Positions 46,028 to 55,300 of a DNA stretch of 64,000 nucleotides are shown in pieces. A model generated the notes under the pieces. That model saw only the letters and a list, made by a program, of their open reading frames with translations. It searched no databases and had not been told where the DNA came from. Source of the DNA: GCA-2794515 sp034436155 (lineage in GTDB: Bacteria > Chloroflexota > Anaerolineae > Aggregatilineales > Phototrophicaceae); NCBI GenBank assembly GCA_034436155.1, contig DAOTVP010000010.1, positions 1-64,000 of the forward strand. The letters are read 5' to 3'. The first letter of the stretch is position 1; each line of letters opens with the position of its first letter. The position numbers and the translations under genes were made by a program.

Positions 46028-46063
46028 AGGATCGGATTAGCGCGAAGCGCGTATATCCGACCT
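46028..46063 (-). repeat. REPIN-like hairpin E (single copy)
   Basis: Read on the minus strand: AGG-TCGGA outer stem, tatac, GCGC-ttc-GCGC, taa, TCCGA-(a)-CCT. It has the same loops as the other copies and lies in the 80-bp spacer between the convergent VWA and PP2C genes. No inverted partner is evident. Confidence 0.7.
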
Positions 46064-46086
46064 AAAAACGCCCGCGCAAAAATTTG

Positions 46087-47778
46087 TTAGGACGTACGTT
46101 TGAGGATGATAAGCGTCTCATCATCAAACGTTCCTTGATTTTGCGTATGCGCTATCACTGCCGATTTAACCGCCTGCACGATAACTTCGGCGGGTTGTGT
46201 GGCGAGAGATTGTATCAGGGCTATGATACGTTCTTCGCCAAATTCTTCATTTGCATCATTAATTGCCTCGCTGATACCATCGGTATAAAATGCCAAAATG
46301 TCCCCGCTCTCAATATAACAGATCGATTCATCATAAGTCGCTTTTGTGAATACCCCCAACGCCACGCCATGAATAGATAAGCGGGTGCAAGTCCCTGTTT
46401 GGTGATGATAATGAATGGGTGGCAAATGTCCCCCAGAGGCATAAATTAAATTCCCTGTTTGTTCATCTAAATATCCAACAAATGCCGTTGTGAACATCCC
46501 CGATTCTTGGTTATTCAACATGGTCAAATTGGCACGGTGCAACAATTCGCGGGGCGATAAATTGAGTTCCAACGCGAAACGCAACACGGTCACGCTCAAC
46601 GCCATGAATAACGCCGCGGGTACGCCTTTTCCAGAGACATCCGCCACGATAATCGCCAATTGATTATTGGGTGTGCGGATAAAATCGTAAAAGTCGCCTG
46701 CCACCTCGCGCATTGGACTCCAGTAAATGGCGATTTCCCAACCCGCCATTTGCGGGATTTGTTTTGGCAAAAAACTTTTTTGGATATTTCGCGCCGTTTC
46801 GAGTTCTTGATTCAGTAATTTTTGAGCGATTTCTTGCGAGACCAATCGCGCATTTTCGATGCCGATTGCCGCTTGTGATGCCATCGCCGAAAGCAATCGT
46901 TCATCGCGTTCTGTGAAGGGTTCGCCGCGCTTGTTAATCGCCTGAATCACACCCACTACGCGCTGTTCGTGATTGAACATTGGCACGGTGAGCATGTTGC
47001 GGATGACAATCCCCGCCTGATTGGTGAAAAATGTATTCAGGCGTGTGTCATGTGAGGCATCGGCAATGTTGATAATTTCGCCCGTTTTGGCAACGCGCCC
47101 CGCCACACCATCGCCAATTTTGAGGCGGATTTCGGTGATATTTTCATCGTATAAAATTTTAGAATATAATTCTTGATGACTCTCATCCAATAAATAGAGC
47201 GTACAACGTTCTGCATCCATCACATCACGGACTTCTGCCACGATTAAATCGAGCAATTTGTCGGGGTCGGTGGTGGTCGCCATGACTTGATTCACACTGA
47301 GTAAGGCATTGAGTTGTCTGCGGGCGTTGGTGCGTTGCCCACCACTGGCGATATATTCTAATTTTTTGGTCATGATGAGCATGTTGGGGTTTGTATCCTC
47401 ATCAGAGGCAATCCAAACGGCAGAATCCATGAGATGCTCAATTAGATGAACACCCATTCCCCCATGTGCGCGTTGTTCGATAGGCGTGTTTTTATCATAT
47501 TCTGGAATGGCGCTTCGGTTGAATGGCACGCCCCAATCGAGCAGTGTGATTTGCAAATCGGTTTGCACGACCTCGACAATCAACATGATATCGCCTTTTT
47601 CAGGGGTGGGGTAGGCATGATGACAAACATTGGTGAAGGCTTCATCGACCGACAATTCGAGTGCGAATGTCATTTTTTCGGTGAGGTTGAGTTGTTCGCC
47701 GATGCTACTCATCACAGCAGTGACCATGTGTAGATGGTCTATTTGGGCGGTTGTTCGTAATTCGCATATCTTTGACAT
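46087..47778 (-). CDS. RsbW-like kinase - GAF - PP2C (SpoIIE-type) phosphatase fusion
   Basis: 563 residues. Residues 1-140 are an anti-sigma-factor-type HATPase (ELSVDEAFTNVCHHAY as N box, DWGVPFN, HGGMGVHLIEHLMD). Residues about 155-320 form a GAF domain (LLDLIVAEVRDVMDAERCTLYLLD; VIQAINK). Residues about 340-563 are a SpoIIE/RsbU PP2C phosphatase (EVAGDFYDFI, VADVSGKGVPAALFMA, YTDGISEA, FDDETLIIL). One chain thus carries both the kinase-type and phosphatase-type functions that act on STAS proteins in partner switching. An RsbV-like STAS gene lies at 51181. GAF would tune activity. Confidence 0.9.
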   Translation of the reverse strand: MSKICELRTTAQIDHLHMVTAVMSSIGEQLNLTEKMTFALELSVDEAFTNVCHHAYPTPEKGDIMLIVEVVQTDLQITLLDWGVPFNRSAIPEYDKNTPIEQRAHGGMGVHLIEHLMDSAVWIASDEDTNPNMLIMTKKLEYIASGGQRTNARRQLNALLSVNQVMATTTDPDKLLDLIVAEVRDVMDAERCTLYLLDESHQELYSKILYDENITEIRLKIGDGVAGRVAKTGEIINIADASHDTRLNTFFTNQAGIVIRNMLTVPMFNHEQRVVGVIQAINKRGEPFTERDERLLSAMASQAAIGIENARLVSQEIAQKLLNQELETARNIQKSFLPKQIPQMAGWEIAIYWSPMREVAGDFYDFIRTPNNQLAIIVADVSGKGVPAALFMALSVTVLRFALELNLSPRELLHRANLTMLNNQESGMFTTAFVGYLDEQTGNLIYASGGHLPPIHYHHQTGTCTRLSIHGVALGVFTKATYDESICYIESGDILAFYTDGISEAINDANEEFGEERIIALIQSLATQPAEVIVQAVKSAVIAHTQNQGTFDDETLIILKRTS

Positions 47779-47853
47779 GACATTTTCACCGCGATATATG
47801 ACATTCTCAAGGTTTAATTGTGAACTTTGTCACAAGATAAATTTGCTTTGGCA

Positions 47854-47862
47854 TGTTATAGT
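47854..47862 (+). promoter_or_regulatory. Extended -10 promoter of the PEPCK gene
   Basis: TGTTATAGT with no good -35 hexamer. The 5' leader would be about 110 nt and contains TTGGTT/AACCAA and ACCGT/ACGGT pairings, so it may be structured. Confidence 0.45.
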
Positions 47863-47979
47863 GATACCGTAAGGTTGGTTAGCCTATTTAGATGATAAAC
47901 CAACTTGGTTCAGTTTGCGAATACAAATAAAACCGTGTACAAATATTGCGGTACGGTAGTTCACTCAATTGGAGGAAAT

Positions 47980-49824
47980 ATGGAATTCCCAAGCAATCTC
48001 AAGCACGAAAAGCTCCGCGCATGGGTTACAGAAATGGTGGCACTCTGCAAGCCAGATGCTGTTTATTGGGCAGACGGTTCGGACGAAGAATATGATCGGA
48101 TATGTCAAACTTTGGTTGATGCGGGGACATTCATCAAACTCAACGAAGAAAAACGCCCCAATAGCTATCTTGCGTTCTCAGATCCGAGCGATGTGGCGCG
48201 TGTCGAAGACCGTACTTTCATTTGCAGTATCAACAAAGCCGATGCCGGTCCAACGAATAACTGGGTTGACCCCAAAGAAATGCACGCCACGCTCGATAAA
48301 TTATTTGATGGGTGTATGCGTGGTCGCACGATGTATGTCATCCCATTTAGTATGGGTCCGTTAGGCTCGCCGATTGCCATGCTGGGTGTGGAAATCACCG
48401 ATTCGGCGTATGTGGTTGCCAACATGAAAATCATGACCCGTATGGGGTCTAAAGTATTGGATGTGTTGGGTACAAATGGCGATTTTGTGCCATGCGTACA
48501 CTCCGTTGGTGCCCCACTGGAACCGGGTCAACAAGATGTGCCGTGGCCGTGCAATAAAGATACCAAATACATCGTCCACTTCCCCGAAGAACGTGCTATT
48601 TGGTCGTATGGTAGTGGGTATGGTGGCAATGCTCTACTAGGTAAAAAATGCTTGGCGCTACGAATCGCATCTAAAGTCGCCCGTGATGAAGGTTGGTTAG
48701 CCGAACACATGCTCATTTTGGGCGTTGAAGAACCGAGCGGTCAAAAGACGTATGTCGCCGCCGCCTTCCCAAGCGCCTGTGGTAAGACCAATTTCGCCAT
48801 GCTCGTCCCACCGAAAGCCTTTGCGGGCTATAAAGTGACCACAGTGGGTGATGATATTGCGTGGATTAAACAAGGTGAAGATGGCAAATTGTATGCCATT
48901 AATCCCGGAGCCGGTTTCTTTGGTGTTGCGCCCGGTACATCGATGAAATCGAATCCGAATGCCATGATTGCTTGCTCAAAGAATACAATTTTCACCAATG
49001 TGGCGCTCACACCCGATGGTGATGTGTGGTGGGAAGGCATGACCGATGAACCACCCGCACAATTAACCGATTGGCAAGGCAATCCATGAACACCCGATAG
49101 TGGCAAAAAAGCCGCTCATCCCAATGCCCGTTTCACCGCGCCAATTACGCAATGCCCTGTGGTCGATTCGGAATTTGAAAATCCAAAAGGTGTTCCCATC
49201 AAAGCCTTCATTTTTGGTGGTCGCCGTAGCGATACTGTGCCGTTGGTCTATCAAGCCTTCAACTGGAATTATGGCGTGTATATCGCCGCCACGATGGGTA
49301 GCGAGATGACCGCCGCCGCCGTTGGTGGCATGGGACAAGTCCGCCGCGATCCATTCGCTATGTTGCCCTTCGCGGGTTATCATATGGGGAGTTATTTCAA
49401 TCATTGGCTTCAATTTGGGCGCGATATTGCCAACCCGCCACGCATCTTCAGCGTGAACTGGTTCAGAAAAGATGAAAACGGCAAGTTCGTCTGGCCTGGG
49501 TTTGGCGAAAATATGCGTATCCTCAAGTGGATTGTCGACCGCGCCAACGGCAGAATCGGCGCACAAGAAAGCCCAATTGGTTGGATGCCCCGTTATGACG
49601 AACTCATCTGGGATGGCTTAGATTTTAGCGAGGATAAATTCTATGAAGCCATGTCGGTAGATCGTGACCAGTGGATCAAAGAATTGCTGTTGCACGAAGA
49701 ATTATTCACCAAGCTGTATGACCGTTTGCCCAAAGAACTCATCTTCGTGCGCGAACTTATGCTGTCGAGTCTGTGGCGCTCTCCTGAACATTGGGAAATG
49801 CCACATGAACACAACAATCAATAG
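47980..49824 (+). pseudogene. pckG: GTP-dependent PEP carboxykinase interrupted by in-frame TGA
   Basis: The frame encodes a normal-length (614-residue) GTP-type PEPCK, which converts oxaloacetate and GTP to PEP. ATG 47980 follows GGAGG. P-loop FPSACGKTN has Cys267, and GGRRSDT near 413 is present. Codon 370 (49087-49089) is TGA within DWQGNP-stop-TPDSGKKAAHPNARF; family members have Trp here (PWTP/PWKP). Reading continues in the same frame, with full conservation, to TAA at 49822-49824. Explanations are a sequencing error, a recent nonsense mutation, or TGA readthrough. TGA ends many other genes here, so general recoding is unlikely. Confidence 0.9.
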
Positions 49825-49853
49825 ATGGTGACATCCTCATTCTCTATCTTGTC

Positions 49854-49888
49854 GAGGCGTACCGATGTGGGTACGCCTCTATTTTTTG
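49854..49888 (+). terminator. Rho-independent terminator after PEPCK
   Basis: GAGGCGTACC (49854-49863), loop gatgtg, GGTACGCCTC (49870-49879), then TATTTTTT. It lies 29 bp after the PEPCK stop codon. Confidence 0.9.
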
Positions 49889-49892
49889 GTGA

Positions 49893-51089
49893 TTAGATAA
49901 TTCCCCTGTTGCGTAAATCGGCAATTTCATCGATCCCCATCCCCAATTCATCCATCAAAATTTGGTCGGTATGTTCGCCTAGGCGGGGTGGGGGGAGATA
50001 AACCACTGGCGGGGTGTGGCTGAGGCGCATCGGCGAGGCTAACATGGTCGCATCGCCGATACCCATCGGCACGACCATCTCGCGTTGATGGGTATGCGCG
50101 AGGCGTAATGCCTCTTGGACGGTGTTGATTTCACCCGCGGGTACATCCACCGCCAACAACGCCATCACCCAATACGATTTGGGTTGGGTGATGAAAATCG
50201 CGCCGAGTAATGCTATCAGCTCATCCCGATTTTTCAGTCGGGCGGGGTTGGTGGCGAAACGCGGGTCTTGTATCAGATGTGGTAAACCCAATACGGCGCA
50301 TAATGCGCCAAATTGCCTATCGTTGCCCACAGCCACGACAAAATCACCATCGGAGGCGCGAAAGGTTTGGTATGGGACGATATTGGCGTGTTGATTGCCA
50401 TATCTGCCCGCCTCTTTGCCCGATACCAACACATTACTCGCCACATTGACCAGGGCAACGAGTTGTGAATCGTAGAGGGACATATCGATATATTGACCAA
50501 TACCCGTTTTCTCGGCATGGCGTAATGCCGCTTGTATGGCATTACAGGCGAATAACGCCGTGAACACATCCGCCACAGCCACCCCGACTTTGTGTGGTTC
50601 ACCATCTTTTTCGCCCGTGATTGCCATGAGACCCGTCATGGCTTGGATGACAAAATCGTAGCCCGGTCGTTGGCGATAATCACCCGTCTGACCAAACCCT
50701 GTGATGCTACAATACACCAAGGAGGGGTTATGAGGCGCGAGGCTATCATAATCTAAGCCGAAACCAGCCATCTGCCCAATTTTGAAATTTTCGATGACGA
50801 TATGGCTGGTCTGTGCCAATTGTTGGGCGATAGATTGCCCAGTGGGATTTTTGAGGTTGAGCGTGATGCTCCGCTTATTGCGATTCACACAGGCGAAATA
50901 GGCGCTGATGCGATCTTGCGGTTCGCCGACCCATGGTGCGCCCCATGCGCGGGTTTCGTCACCGATCGTTGGTGCTTCAATTTTGATGACATCTGCGCCT
51001 AAATCGGCTAACATCATGCTACAAAAGGGACCCGCCAATACGCGGGTAAAATCGAGGACGCGAATACCCGCTAGGGGCAATGGCGACAT
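49893..51089 (-). CDS. Class III (CaiB/BaiF) CoA-transferase
   Basis: 398 residues matching family III CoA-transferases, which move CoA between carboxylic acids. N-terminal LAGIRVLDFTRVLAGPFCSMMLADLGADVIKIE, then NRNKRSITLNLK, and PGYDFVIQAMTGLMAITG, which supplies the catalytic Asp. Length is typical. Substrates vary widely in the family (carnitine, bile acids, formyl, succinyl), and no neighbouring pathway gene settles it. It is monocistronic and convergent with PEPCK. Confidence 0.92.
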   Translation of the reverse strand: MSPLPLAGIRVLDFTRVLAGPFCSMMLADLGADVIKIEAPTIGDETRAWGAPWVGEPQDRISAYFACVNRNKRSITLNLKNPTGQSIAQQLAQTSHIVIENFKIGQMAGFGLDYDSLAPHNPSLVYCSITGFGQTGDYRQRPGYDFVIQAMTGLMAITGEKDGEPHKVGVAVADVFTALFACNAIQAALRHAEKTGIGQYIDMSLYDSQLVALVNVASNVLVSGKEAGRYGNQHANIVPYQTFRASDGDFVVAVGNDRQFGALCAVLGLPHLIQDPRFATNPARLKNRDELIALLGAIFITQPKSYWVMALLAVDVPAGEINTVQEALRLAHTHQREMVVPMGIGDATMLASPMRLSHTPPVVYLPPPRLGEHTDQILMDELGMGIDEIADLRNRGII

Positions 51090-51180
51090 AACAAATCCTT
51101 TACTGATGTAACAATACCGTTGCTAAATGCACAAAATATGGTCATAATTCATCAAACCTTAGCTCATAAGGAGTGATATT

Positions 51181-51513
51181 GTGGACTATTTAGAACAAGA
51201 AATAAATGGTGTATCCGTTATTACCTTCAAAGGGCGGATTGATTCGCAAATGGCATCGGAACTCGAAAGCCTACTGCAAACGGTCTATAATTTGGGGCGC
51301 TATCGGCTGGTGTTGGATATGACCGAAGTGCGCTATATGAGTAGTGCAGGCTTGCGAATTTTAGCCGACATCCTCACCAAAAACCGCGATAACGGTGGCG
51401 ATTTGAAACTGGTGGCGCTAAACCCCAAGGTGTTGCGCGTGTTCGAGGTCATCGGCTTCAATAATTTTTTTGCCATGTATGACACAGTAGAACAGGCTTT
51501 AGCCGACTTTTAG
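51181..51513 (+). CDS. STAS-domain anti-sigma factor antagonist (RsbV-like)
   Basis: 110-residue single STAS domain. VITFKGRIDSQMASELESLL, VLDMTEVRYMSSAGLRIL and the closing FNNFFAMYDTVEQAL are typical; Ser55 aligns with the phosphorylated serine of RsbV/SpoIIAA. When dephosphorylated such proteins sequester an anti-sigma kinase. The RsbW-GAF-PP2C fusion 3.4 kb away is the obvious candidate partner; no sigma factor gene is present in the window. GTG start at 51181 with AAGGAG upstream. Confidence 0.93.
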   Translation: MDYLEQEINGVSVITFKGRIDSQMASELESLLQTVYNLGRYRLVLDMTEVRYMSSAGLRILADILTKNRDNGGDLKLVALNPKVLRVFEVIGFNNFFAMYDTVEQALADF

Positions 51514-51575
51514 TTGTGAGATGGTTTTAATCTCATAAAACTTTCTTTATTTTTGATGTTTTCTTTACCTTTTTT

Positions 51576-51598
51576 ATGGCGTTGCTCGCCATTTTTTT
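51576..51598 (+). terminator. Rho-independent terminator after the STAS gene
   Basis: ATGGCG (51576-51581), loop ttgct, CGCCAT (51587-51592), followed by a run of seven T to 51598. A weaker dyad TGAGAT/ATCTCA lies at 51518-51536. Confidence 0.85.
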
Positions 51599-51606
51599 GT
51601 TATACT
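51598..51606 (+). promoter_or_regulatory. Extended -10 promoter of the secreted-protein gene
   Basis: TGTTATACT immediately follows the STAS terminator; no good -35 is seen. The next gene begins at 51657. Confidence 0.45.
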
Positions 51607-51656
51607 CAAATTACATCCATGAAAATTAGCCCTGTTAGTTGCTGGAGGACTCGATT

Positions 51657-52250
51657 ATGAAATTTATACGGTTTTTAATGCTATTGGTTATTTTGGCATT
51701 ACCGATGCTCGTAGTCAACGCACAAGAAGAAACGTCTGAAGAAATTTGGATCGGCTCTTATGTGTTGAGTGCTGAATCCGGTACATTTGAACAGACAGAC
51801 GATGATGGTGTGTTCACATTGGTCTTGAATGATGTGTCTGAATACGCCCCATACATCGTCAATTTGCCTTCTCTTTATAGTGGGTTGTTGACTACCCAAG
51901 ACCTCATCGCGTTTTGGGCATTCCAACCCGAATTGGTAGCGACCGCCGTTTTGACCACTGAAAATGAGAGTGTCACTGTATCTTTGGCGCTTGCAGATAG
52001 CATGGCGTATGACGCTGATGAGGCATCTCTTTCTTTTGTAGCGACAGTCCTTTCGGTTGTCCCATTTGACCCCGATGTCGATGCGTCTAAAGCCGAAGCG
52101 CCCGAAGAATTTGATGTTGTTACACTGTTCATCAATATGGATGCAGAATTTGCCGAAGCCATTGCGCTTGGCGCAGAAGCCCGCGCAACTGGTACTCGTG
52201 ATTCCAACGCCGCTACTTGTACACCACGCCCTGGCAGACCCTGCCCGTGA
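51657..52250 (+). CDS. Secreted protein of unknown function
   Basis: 197 residues from ATG 51657, preceded by GGAGG at 9 nt. Signal peptide MKFIRFLMLLVILALPMLVVNAQ. The mature part is acidic and looks all-beta (GTFEQTDDDGVFTLVLNDVSEYAPYI; ATAVLTTENESVTVSLALADS) and ends TCTPRPGRPCP with two cysteines that could form a disulphide. It may be a CHRD-like or lipid-binding-type fold, but I cannot place it. A terminator follows 22 bp downstream. Confidence 0.75.
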   Translation: MKFIRFLMLLVILALPMLVVNAQEETSEEIWIGSYVLSAESGTFEQTDDDGVFTLVLNDVSEYAPYIVNLPSLYSGLLTTQDLIAFWAFQPELVATAVLTTENESVTVSLALADSMAYDADEASLSFVATVLSVVPFDPDVDASKAEAPEEFDVVTLFINMDAEFAEAIALGAEARATGTRDSNAATCTPRPGRPCP

Positions 52251-52272
52251 TAGGTATTGCTCTTTGAAAATT

Positions 52273-52312
52273 GAATCAAGAAGAGTAGGCAACAGCCTGC
52301 TCTTTTTGATTC
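52273..52312 (+). terminator. Rho-independent terminator
   Basis: AGAGTAGGC (52282-52290), loop aaca, GCCTGCTCT (52295-52303, one G-T pair), then TTTTT. An outer GAATCAA/TTGATTC pair encloses the whole. Confidence 0.85.
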
Positions 52313-52388
52313 ATGTTATTCGCAAAAAGCCAACTTTATCGTTATAATAACCATGTTTACAGAAAAAATTAATCAGGAGCAACCTATC

Positions 52389-55300
52389 GTGACGCATAAA
52401 CTCAGATTATTGGTGCTTATAGCTGTGTTTCTCGTTGGATACATCACCTTAGCGCCTAGTGATAATCATCTTGTTGCCCAAAGTGGGACGGGCAAATGTG
52501 ATGAATTTGGTGTCGAAGCTGATTTTTGCCAAACGATAGATGATGAAAATCCATTTTGGGAATACTCATTCCGTGTTCGTAATCGGGGAAGCCTCGTTCA
52601 AATTGATATGGGGCATATCCAAGCCGATAGCGAACTCGATACCTATCTGTATTTGGTCGATCAATCAGGGAATATCGTGGCAGAAAATGATGATCGTCGG
52701 CGTGGCGACCCCACCTCGTTCATCGAATATCCTCAAGCGGCATCGGGGGTGTATCGCATTATCGCGGGGCGTTATGGTTTAGATGGAGGCGATACAACGG
52801 GTGATTTTCAACTGAATATCCGCCTTGTGCCACCGTCTGAATTGGTCATCACCGATACCAGCTATCGTGTGACTGATGGCAGTTTGCTTGATGTGGGCTA
52901 TCCGTTGTTCACCGAACCGCGCCCCAGAGCTAAATGGACAATTCTGGCGTACTATGGGGGAGATAACAACCTCGAAGTGGGGCTGATTAACGACTTTCAT
53001 GAATTTGAACTCGCGGGTGGTAGCAATGAAGAGGTCCGTATTGTCGCCCTATTAGACCGCAGTCTGGAATATGATGAAACCAACGATAATTGGACGGGAG
53101 CGCGACTGTTCGAGGTTCAGGCAGGGGTATCTTCTGATGAGGGGTTGGTGGTGTTATCTTCTGAGATGATTGCCGATTTGGGTTATCTCAATACCGCGTC
53201 GGGTCAGGCATTGGCACAATTTTTGGTTTGGGGTATGCGTTATTATCCCGCCGAAAATTATGTTGTCGCATTAGGCAGTCATGGGGCAGGGTGGCAAGGT
53301 GTCATCACAGACGATTCGGTGTATGTCGGCTCGAATGGGGTCTATGCCCTCGATGAAAATGGCAAATTGTTTGTAGATAGCGAAGGTGCGCCTCTGATAG
53401 ATGAAAAAGGCGTTCCGCTCACAGATAGTTCTGGCTTTTTGGTTGATTTTAGTGGCAACCGCCTCCGCAACTCATCGGGTCAAGAAATTAATGTCGGCAC
53501 GCTCAAATTGGCAAAAGACATCATCACAGGCAACGAATTGCGCCAAGCTCTGACCTTCGCCATCGAAGAAGCAAAATTGCAAAATCCGACTTTCGACAAA
53601 TTTGCTTTCCTAATTAACGATGCCTGTCTCATGAGTAGTGTCGAATTTTTTGCGATTGCCAAAGATTTCTTCAATTATGCGTTGGCATCGCCCGAAATTG
53701 TAGTCGACCCCGCCCATGATATGAATTTATTCACCCAATACATGAATAACAATCTCAATACGCCCGATTTTGGCGTGATTGGGCAAGATTTGGTCGAAAA
53801 ATATATTACGCAAGATGTTTTACTCCGTCAGGGGTCTGGTACAGAATATCTGACCAGCGTTGTCACCAACCTGCGCCGTTTTGCCGATTTAGAAGCGGCT
53901 ATCGAAGCATTTGCGGCGGTGGTGAACGACAAGCCAGAAGTGCGTGCGCTCACGGTGGGGTTGGCGCGGTCGAATACGTATGTTTATACCAACTTTGCCA
54001 ATAGCAACACCAAGATTGATTTGGGCAGTTTTATGCAACGAGTCATCACTATTGCACCCGATGACACCGAATTGGTCGATGCCGCCAATAAGGTTTTGGA
54101 TGAACTGCGTAGTGTGGTGTTGTATGCCGATGCAGGGTCTCGTGTCAAAGACCGCATTTATTACTACAATGTGTTCTTCCCCGAAAAGAGCAAAGACCTT
54201 GACCAAGCCTATTTTTATGAGACCCCACTTGGCGAATGGAGTCGGATGCTCCGTAATTATTTCGCCGCCGTCACGCCCAAGCCTTGGACGGGTGATGCGC
54301 CCTTCCATTCGCCTGTCGCACCGAAAATCAATGTGGTGACGCGCTATCCCGCCGAGGCGGTCAGTGTGGTCAATCCATTTTATATCGAAACCGAGACGGT
54401 CGGGCGTAATATCGCCTATGCCGATTTGACCGTAGACCAAATTCAGGATGACGGCACCATCACCCGTATGTATGACCGCCGCCTGTTGACCCCGACTGTT
54501 GATGAAAATGGCAATTTTGTGCGCTTGAATATTTGGAATCAGGGTGTCACAACTTATCTACAAAATTGGTCTGTGGCGTTGCCCACATTGACAGACGGCA
54601 CAACGACCCATTTGGAGTATATGACGATTGGCGAAGATATTGCATCGGTAGATGGACGGTATCGCTTGCCCGATAGTCAAGTTTGGAACGATGTCACCGT
54701 GACGTTGAGTTTTGACGGGGTGTTGGGTGGTGTGACCCAACGGGTTATCAATAAAGCCGAAGGCAATAGCGCCCTCGCCGTGATTAGCATTCCACCAGGT
54801 TCGGTTTTCCAGACATACAAATACCTTGTGACGAGTGATGGACGGGTGAGTGCGGTTGAGGGCAATACCTATACATGGGCTGAAGATGGCTTAACATGGC
54901 AATTTGTCGCCGCACCCAACGGCAATTATAATGTCGGGTTGTTGGTCACAGCATTTGGTGGCACAACTGGGTTTGTGCGCGAAGCGGTCACGGTTGATAA
55001 TACGGGTATTTTGCCTCAATTACGCGCCGAAACCCGCCCTGATGTTGGTGTGACAATTCCCCGTCTCGAAACATGGACACCCTTATCATTTAACCCCACC
55101 TTCACCGTCAATGAATTATACGGAGATGTGGGGGTGTATCAGACATCAGACCCAGAAGGCAATAATTTGGTGGTTTTGATGTTCAGTTTCCCGACCGAAG
55201 ATTTGACCGAAGCGGTTCAAACCGCCGCCGATTATAATGTGTTCACTGTGATAGGGGAGATGACCCCCATCACCATAGACGGGCGTGATGCGCTCGAATT

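Noticed and set aside
49087..49089. Genome-wide reassignment of TGA to Trp
   Set aside because: Many genes here end with TGA in sensible places (MoxR ATGA overlap, amylase, STAND-wHTH, epimerase), so TGA is a normal stop codon.
49159..49824. Separate gene starting MVDSEFENPKG
   Set aside because: It is the second half of PEPCK in the same frame, with no ribosome site or promoter of its own; it is described as part of the interrupted gene.
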